A DNA stretch of 17,194 nucleotides, from contig DAIUFH010000046.1 in the NCBI GenBank assembly GCA_036844705.1, forward strand, positions 1-17,194, in the 5' to 3' direction. This document shows positions 14,080 to 17,194 of the stretch, piece after piece. This DNA comes from DAIUFH01 sp036844705 (GTDB taxonomy: Bacteria; Bacillota; Clostridia; Tissierellales; Tissierellaceae). The position numbers and the translations under genes were made by a program. The notes beneath the pieces were generated by a model that was not told where the DNA came from, did not search any database, and saw only the letters and a list, made by a program, of their open reading frames with translations. Numbering within the stretch: the first letter of the stretch is position 1; every line of letters starts with the position of its first letter.

Positions 14080-14120
14080 AAAATTAAACCCTATGAATTT
14101 GCACATTCATAGGGTTTAAT
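14078..14120. terminator. 16-base-pair terminator shared by SixA-like and stalk-domain genes
   Basis: ATTAAACCCTATGAAT (14083-14098) and ATTCATAGGGTTTAAT (14105-14120) pair perfectly around a six-base loop. On the minus strand it is followed by TTTTTT (14083-14078), so it is a good terminator for the leftward stalk-domain gene; the plus-strand tail is weaker. Confidence 0.88.
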
Positions 14121-14166
14121 ATACTTTAACTCATCTTATAGTTGTTGTATTGCTTAACTAAGAAGT

Positions 14167-15195
14167 TTAATAAAGTATCTTTAATCCTTCTGTTATTACT
14201 TCGACCTTAGCCTTCAATACCTCTTCTGTAAAGCTTGATGGCACATATGTCTTAGAATCAATTAGCTCAGGTGCCACACCTAGTTTAACAAGCATCTTTG
14301 CAAAATTATAATTGTCTTTTCCTATGGTAACTGAAGTCCATTGGGCACCTCTTACTAATTCTGCAGTCTTTGTCTCCTGATTCCAAGTCACTTCATAACC
14401 CAAGCTTTCTCCTACTAATCTCAAAGGAATCATTTGAACTCCATTTAGTTCTTTAATGAATTCTTTTCTTAAAATAAATTCTTTAAATTCTTTTGGTTGA
14501 GATTCTTCAGGTTGTTCTACAGGAGTCTCTAAAGATGTTTCTTCTCTTACAGGCATAACAACTATCTTTTTCGGAGATGTTTGGCCAGGATAGCTTTCTA
14601 ACACGATATCATAAAAAACTATTAAATCTCTATTTGCCAAATCTCCAGTTTCTAACGCTTTTCCATCCTTATCAACAATAACAGTATCATCTGATGGTCT
14701 AATAATCATACTACCTTCAGCATTTAATAAATCTTTATTAAATTTTGAAACCATTGTACCTTGATAATCTTCATTGTCATTGATAACTACAACATCAGGA
14801 CCTAGCATTGGTGGATAGCTCATTGTCATAATTGTATCTTTATGGTAGAAAATAGTGACCTCAAGTCCTTCCGCCAAGTCTTTCGTTTTAGAAAAACCCA
14901 AGGTCTTATCACTTAATAGAATAACATCGTCATTAATGTAAGCCTTTATTAGATCAAGACCTTCTGTTTGATTATTCCTTACCAAAATATATAGCATATC
15001 ATTTTCATTTTCAACTTTTTCAATTTTACCTTTGAATTCGATATATTCAGCTTCTTTAGCTTCATCTTCTGCAGGCATGACTATAGGTGAATTTATTGGT
15101 ACTATATCCTTATCCTCACTCTCTGCTTTCAATGCCACTGGACTAAAAGTTATACATGTGGCTAAAGACAATGCCATAGCTTTTTTAATATTCAT
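14167..15195 (-). CDS. secreted stalk-domain (copper amine oxidase N-terminal-like) protein
   Basis: The 342-residue product starts with a signal peptide: MNIKKAMALS, a hydrophobic core and a probable signal peptidase I site after ALKA (residue 24). Residues 51-139 and 143-215 look like two diverged copies of one beta-rich unit: each has a Y-x-G strand start, a DxVI(L/V)xDK segment, a DLA turn, a FY strand and a YP..VVV end. A Pro/Glu linker (about 216-237) follows. Residues 240-340 match the copper amine oxidase N-terminal-like stalk domain (PF07833 type), seen in MIPLRLVGESLGYEVTWN and KTYVPSSFTEEVL. Such domains are common on clostridial surface and secreted proteins, and the name does not imply an oxidase. 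The ATG at 15195 follows AGGAGGT, which touches an eight-pair hairpin. No sortase motif or S-layer repeat is seen; role unknown. Confidence 0.82.
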   Translation of the reverse strand: MNIKKAMALSLATCITFSPVALKAESEDKDIVPINSPIVMPAEDEAKEAEYIEFKGKIEKVENENDMLYILVRNNQTEGLDLIKAYINDDVILLSDKTLGFSKTKDLAEGLEVTIFYHKDTIMTMSYPPMLGPDVVVINDNEDYQGTMVSKFNKDLLNAEGSMIIRPSDDTVIVDKDGKALETGDLANRDLIVFYDIVLESYPGQTSPKKIVVMPVREETSLETPVEQPEESQPKEFKEFILRKEFIKELNGVQMIPLRLVGESLGYEVTWNQETKTAELVRGAQWTSVTIGKDNYNFAKMLVKLGVAPELIDSKTYVPSSFTEEVLKAKVEVITEGLKILY

Positions 15196-15207
15196 AACTC
15201 ATACCTC

Positions 15208-15228
15208 CTAATATTTCTATAATATTAG
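15208..15228 (-). promoter_or_regulatory. leader hairpin touching the stalk-domain ribosome binding site
   Basis: On the minus strand CTAATATT (15228-15221) pairs with AATATTAG (15215-15208) across a five-base loop. The last two bases of the stem are the first two of AGGAGGT. The hairpin is AT-only apart from two pairs, so any effect on translation would be mild. Confidence 0.35.
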
Positions 15229-15265
15229 TATACATATTTTTTATATATAATGGGTTACATACTGG

Positions 15266-16453
15266 TTACAGGTTAATTTTATCAATTGCTTTGCTTAATC
15301 TCTTAAGTCCTTCTGCTAACAATGCTCTTGAACATGCATAATTGATTCTAATAAAACCATCTCCACCTAGTCCAAACCACGAACCACCATCAAATGCTAT
15401 CTTTCCTTCTTTAATTATCAACGCCTCCAATTTTTCGCTATCACTTTCATATTCTCTTAAATCAATCCACCCAAGATATGTTGCTTGAGGTCTAATTAAT
15501 TTAGCCTTTGGAAGATTTTCAGCTAAGTATCTCTTTATAAATTCTATATTCCCCTCCAGATATCGGAGCAACTGTTCTAGCCACTCTTCTCCTTCTTTGT
15601 AAGCAGCTTCTACTGCAACTATACTCAACGGATTTTGATTTCCAATATTGTTTCTCTCTAATTGTTCTCTATACTGAGTCATTATCTTGTTATTTGGAAT
15701 TATAACATTTGAAGCTTGCATCCCAGCTAGATTGAAAGTCTTGCTTGGCGCTGTACAAGTGATAGAGATATTAGCCAAGTCCTCACTCAAAGAACCAAAC
15801 ATAATATGTTTATTTCCTGAATATACTAAATCATTGTGGATTTCATCAGAGACTACTATTACATCATTATCCAAGCAGATCTTACCCATTTTTCTTAATT
15901 CTTCTTCGGTCCAAACCCTTGAAACTGGATTGTGTGGACTACATAATATAAACATCTTTACTTTTGAGTCTTTAATTTTATCTTCAAAGTCATTAAAATC
16001 TATTTCATAGAAATCGCCATTGTTTTTTAGTTCATTAACGACTATGTGACATCCATTATTTTCAACTGATTTTTTGAATGGATAATATACTGGCTGTTGA
16101 ATTAGCACCTTGTCTCCAGGTCTCAAAAGAGCTTGTACTAAATAATTGACTGCTGGTACTATGCCTGGTGTAAATTCTATCCATTCCCTTTTTATTTCCC
16201 AATCAAAACGTTTTTTAGTCCAATCAATAATAGCTTGATAATAGCCATTCCTTCTCACACTATATCCATATATTCCATGTTCTACACGTTTTCTTAAAGC
16301 TTCAATAATAGGTTCAGCTACTTTAAAATCCATATCCGCTACCCAGAATGGTAATATACCATCTTCACCAAACATTTCCCTTAATGTTTCTGGATCCCAC
16401 TTAGAGGATTCAGTCTGGGTTCGATCGATAATTTCATCAAAATTGTACTTCAT
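15266..16453 (-). CDS. MalY/PatB-family cystathionine beta-lyase/aminotransferase
   Basis: The 395-residue product is a fold-type I PLP enzyme of the MalY/PatB group, which cleaves the C-S bond of cystathionine or other S-substituted cysteines to give pyruvate, ammonia and a thiol (EC 4.4.1.13 type). Features are the N-terminal LPFWVADMDF (34-43), N175 in SPHNPVSRVW, D203 in VSDEIHNDL, the PLP lysine K238 in APSKTFNLAGMQ and R369 in FIRINYACSR. The ATG at 16453 shares its first base with the TAA stop of the upstream GNAT gene (TAATG), and AAAGGAGG lies nine bases upstream inside that gene. An in-frame ATG at 16462 directly abuts the ribosome binding site and is unlikely. Translational coupling with the acetyltransferase is expected. 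The stalk-domain gene starts 70 bases downstream in the same direction with no terminator between. Confidence 0.92.
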   Translation of the reverse strand: MKYNFDEIIDRTQTESSKWDPETLREMFGEDGILPFWVADMDFKVAEPIIEALRKRVEHGIYGYSVRRNGYYQAIIDWTKKRFDWEIKREWIEFTPGIVPAVNYLVQALLRPGDKVLIQQPVYYPFKKSVENNGCHIVVNELKNNGDFYEIDFNDFEDKIKDSKVKMFILCSPHNPVSRVWTEEELRKMGKICLDNDVIVVSDEIHNDLVYSGNKHIMFGSLSEDLANISITCTAPSKTFNLAGMQASNVIIPNNKIMTQYREQLERNNIGNQNPLSIVAVEAAYKEGEEWLEQLLRYLEGNIEFIKRYLAENLPKAKLIRPQATYLGWIDLREYESDSEKLEALIIKEGKIAFDGGSWFGLGGDGFIRINYACSRALLAEGLKRLSKAIDKINL

Positions 16454-16998
16454 TAACAACATCCTCCTTTTAATGTAATTCTCCAAATCATATGGTGCAT
16501 ACCCTCACCCCAATAATTTTCAATAAAATAATTAGGTGCCCCAAATTTCTTAGTCCATACTTTTTGAGAGTTTGAATAGCCACTGTCCAAGCAAAATTCC
16601 TCTATACCTCTATCTATCAAGACACCATAAATGGCATTCAATAGTAAACTACTTATACCTTGTTTTTGATAATCAGGCATGACGAAAACAGTTCCTACCT
16701 CAAAGAGATCCTTTAGCTCTCCATTAGTACAACTATCAATCAATTCACTTGATTTACCATATTCTATAGTTCCGACAATATTCTCATTATATTCTGCAAT
16801 TAGAAAATATCTAAGCTTTCCTTCACTTTCAAGGTCATATTGTAAATATTTATTCTTCGTCTGAATTTCCTCTTCAAGATCGTAGATTTCATTTTCAATG
16901 CCTTCTTTTATGAAAGTATCATTTATTACTAATTTGAAAAATTCCTGTAGTTTTTCCTTATCTTCCATTTTTGGTCTTCTTATTGTAATGTTTAACAA
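16453..16998 (-). CDS. GNAT-family N-acetyltransferase
   Basis: The 181-residue product carries a single GNAT acetyltransferase fold. The acetyl-CoA-binding region (motif A) is VFVMPDYQKQGISSLL (104-119), with the Q-x-x-G-x pyrophosphate loop at about 111-116; a further family strand is IVGTIEY (74-80). The substrate cannot be told from sequence. The start is TTG at 16998, about six bases after GGAGAG. Its stop codon overlaps the ATG of the MalY-like gene by one base, so the two are translationally coupled; its last codons contain the ribosome binding site of that gene and encode the unusual Gly-Gly-Cys-Cys end. Given its partner, a role in acetylating S-substituted cysteines is an attractive idea but only inference. 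Confidence 0.85.
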   Translation of the reverse strand: MLNITIRRPKMEDKEKLQEFFKLVINDTFIKEGIENEIYDLEEEIQTKNKYLQYDLESEGKLRYFLIAEYNENIVGTIEYGKSSELIDSCTNGELKDLFEVGTVFVMPDYQKQGISSLLLNAIYGVLIDRGIEEFCLDSGYSNSQKVWTKKFGAPNYFIENYWGEGMHHMIWRITLKGGCC

Positions 16999-17091
16999 AT
17001 TAATCTCTCCAAAGTCTAATAGTTTTATTTAGATTATTACTACATCAAATATTTTGTTTGTCCATTGTTTTTACTTAACATATATAATAAA

Positions 17092-17100
17092 ATTATAGCA
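17092..17100 (-). promoter_or_regulatory. extended -10 promoter for the GNAT/MalY pair
   Basis: On the minus strand TGCTATAAT (17100-17092), an extended -10 element; the -35 region at 17 bases (TAAATA) is weak. The predicted start near 17085 gives a leader of about 87 bases. Confidence 0.45.
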
Positions 17101-17140
17101 TACTTTATGCCAATTATTTACAACAAATATAAAAATGCAT

Positions 17141-17180
17141 AAAAAAAGGTTAGCCCAAAATATGGACTACCTATTTTTAT
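17141..17180. terminator. terminator of a leftward gene entering from beyond the right edge
   Basis: On the minus strand AGGTAGTCCA (17172-17163) pairs with TGGGCTAACCT (17157-17147), ten pairs with one bulged A and one G-U, followed by seven T bases. It probably ends a gene outside the window. A CTATTTTTAT tail also gives it some plus-strand character. Confidence 0.75.
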
Positions 17181-17194
17181 CTATAAAAATGTCC

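Overview
The window is AT-rich DNA with short intergenic gaps, AGGAGG-type ribosome binding sites, a T-box leader, a superoxide reductase, a CotF-like spore coat protein and LCP and stalk-domain envelope proteins. Together these point to an anaerobic, spore-forming member of the Firmicutes (class Clostridia; a Tissierellales-like lineage is plausible, but that is inference). I see no phage genes, transposase, CRISPR array, rRNA or tRNA. The region looks like ordinary chromosome carrying seventeen genes, one cut by the left edge.

Layout. Positions 1-4972 run leftward: a THUMP-domain RNA methyltransferase, a PduO-type cobalamin adenosyltransferase, a PAS/PP2C (SpoIIE-like) phosphatase, glucose-6-phosphate isomerase, and an LCP-family cell-wall ligase that leaves the window. 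A divergent region with a large inverted repeat then opens a rightward block: class II superoxide reductase, a tyrosine T-box leader, tyrS and an amidohydrolase. This block ends at a hairpin shared with a convergent leftward group: a ferritin-like/VIT1 membrane protein, a PC4-like YdbC protein and endonuclease IV. A leftward CotF-like coat protein with a Gln-rich linker lies just upstream, with its own terminator. A divergent GldA-family dehydrogenase follows, convergent with a class I/II aminotransferase. A SixA-like histidine phosphatase is convergent with a secreted stalk-domain protein. Last comes a translationally coupled pair, a GNAT acetyltransferase followed by a MalY/PatB C-S lyase.

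How the genes may work together. The clearest theme is iron and oxygen handling: superoxide reductase, a di-iron ferritin-like/VIT1 protein transcribed towards a PC4-like protein and endonuclease IV, and a coat protein whose two halves both keep ferritin-type ExxH ligands. The tyrS leader is a textbook T-box (specifier TAC, UGGU bulge) and may also govern the amidohydrolase 27 bases downstream. The GNAT/MalY pair, joined by a TAATG overlap, suggests metabolism of modified cysteines. Several terminators serve convergent genes on both strands or begin inside a stop codon, so the region is compact. I found no clearly unprecedented system. The most interesting leads are the ferritin-like coat protein, the iron/DNA-repair gene string, the duplicated domain in the stalk protein, and several leader hairpins.
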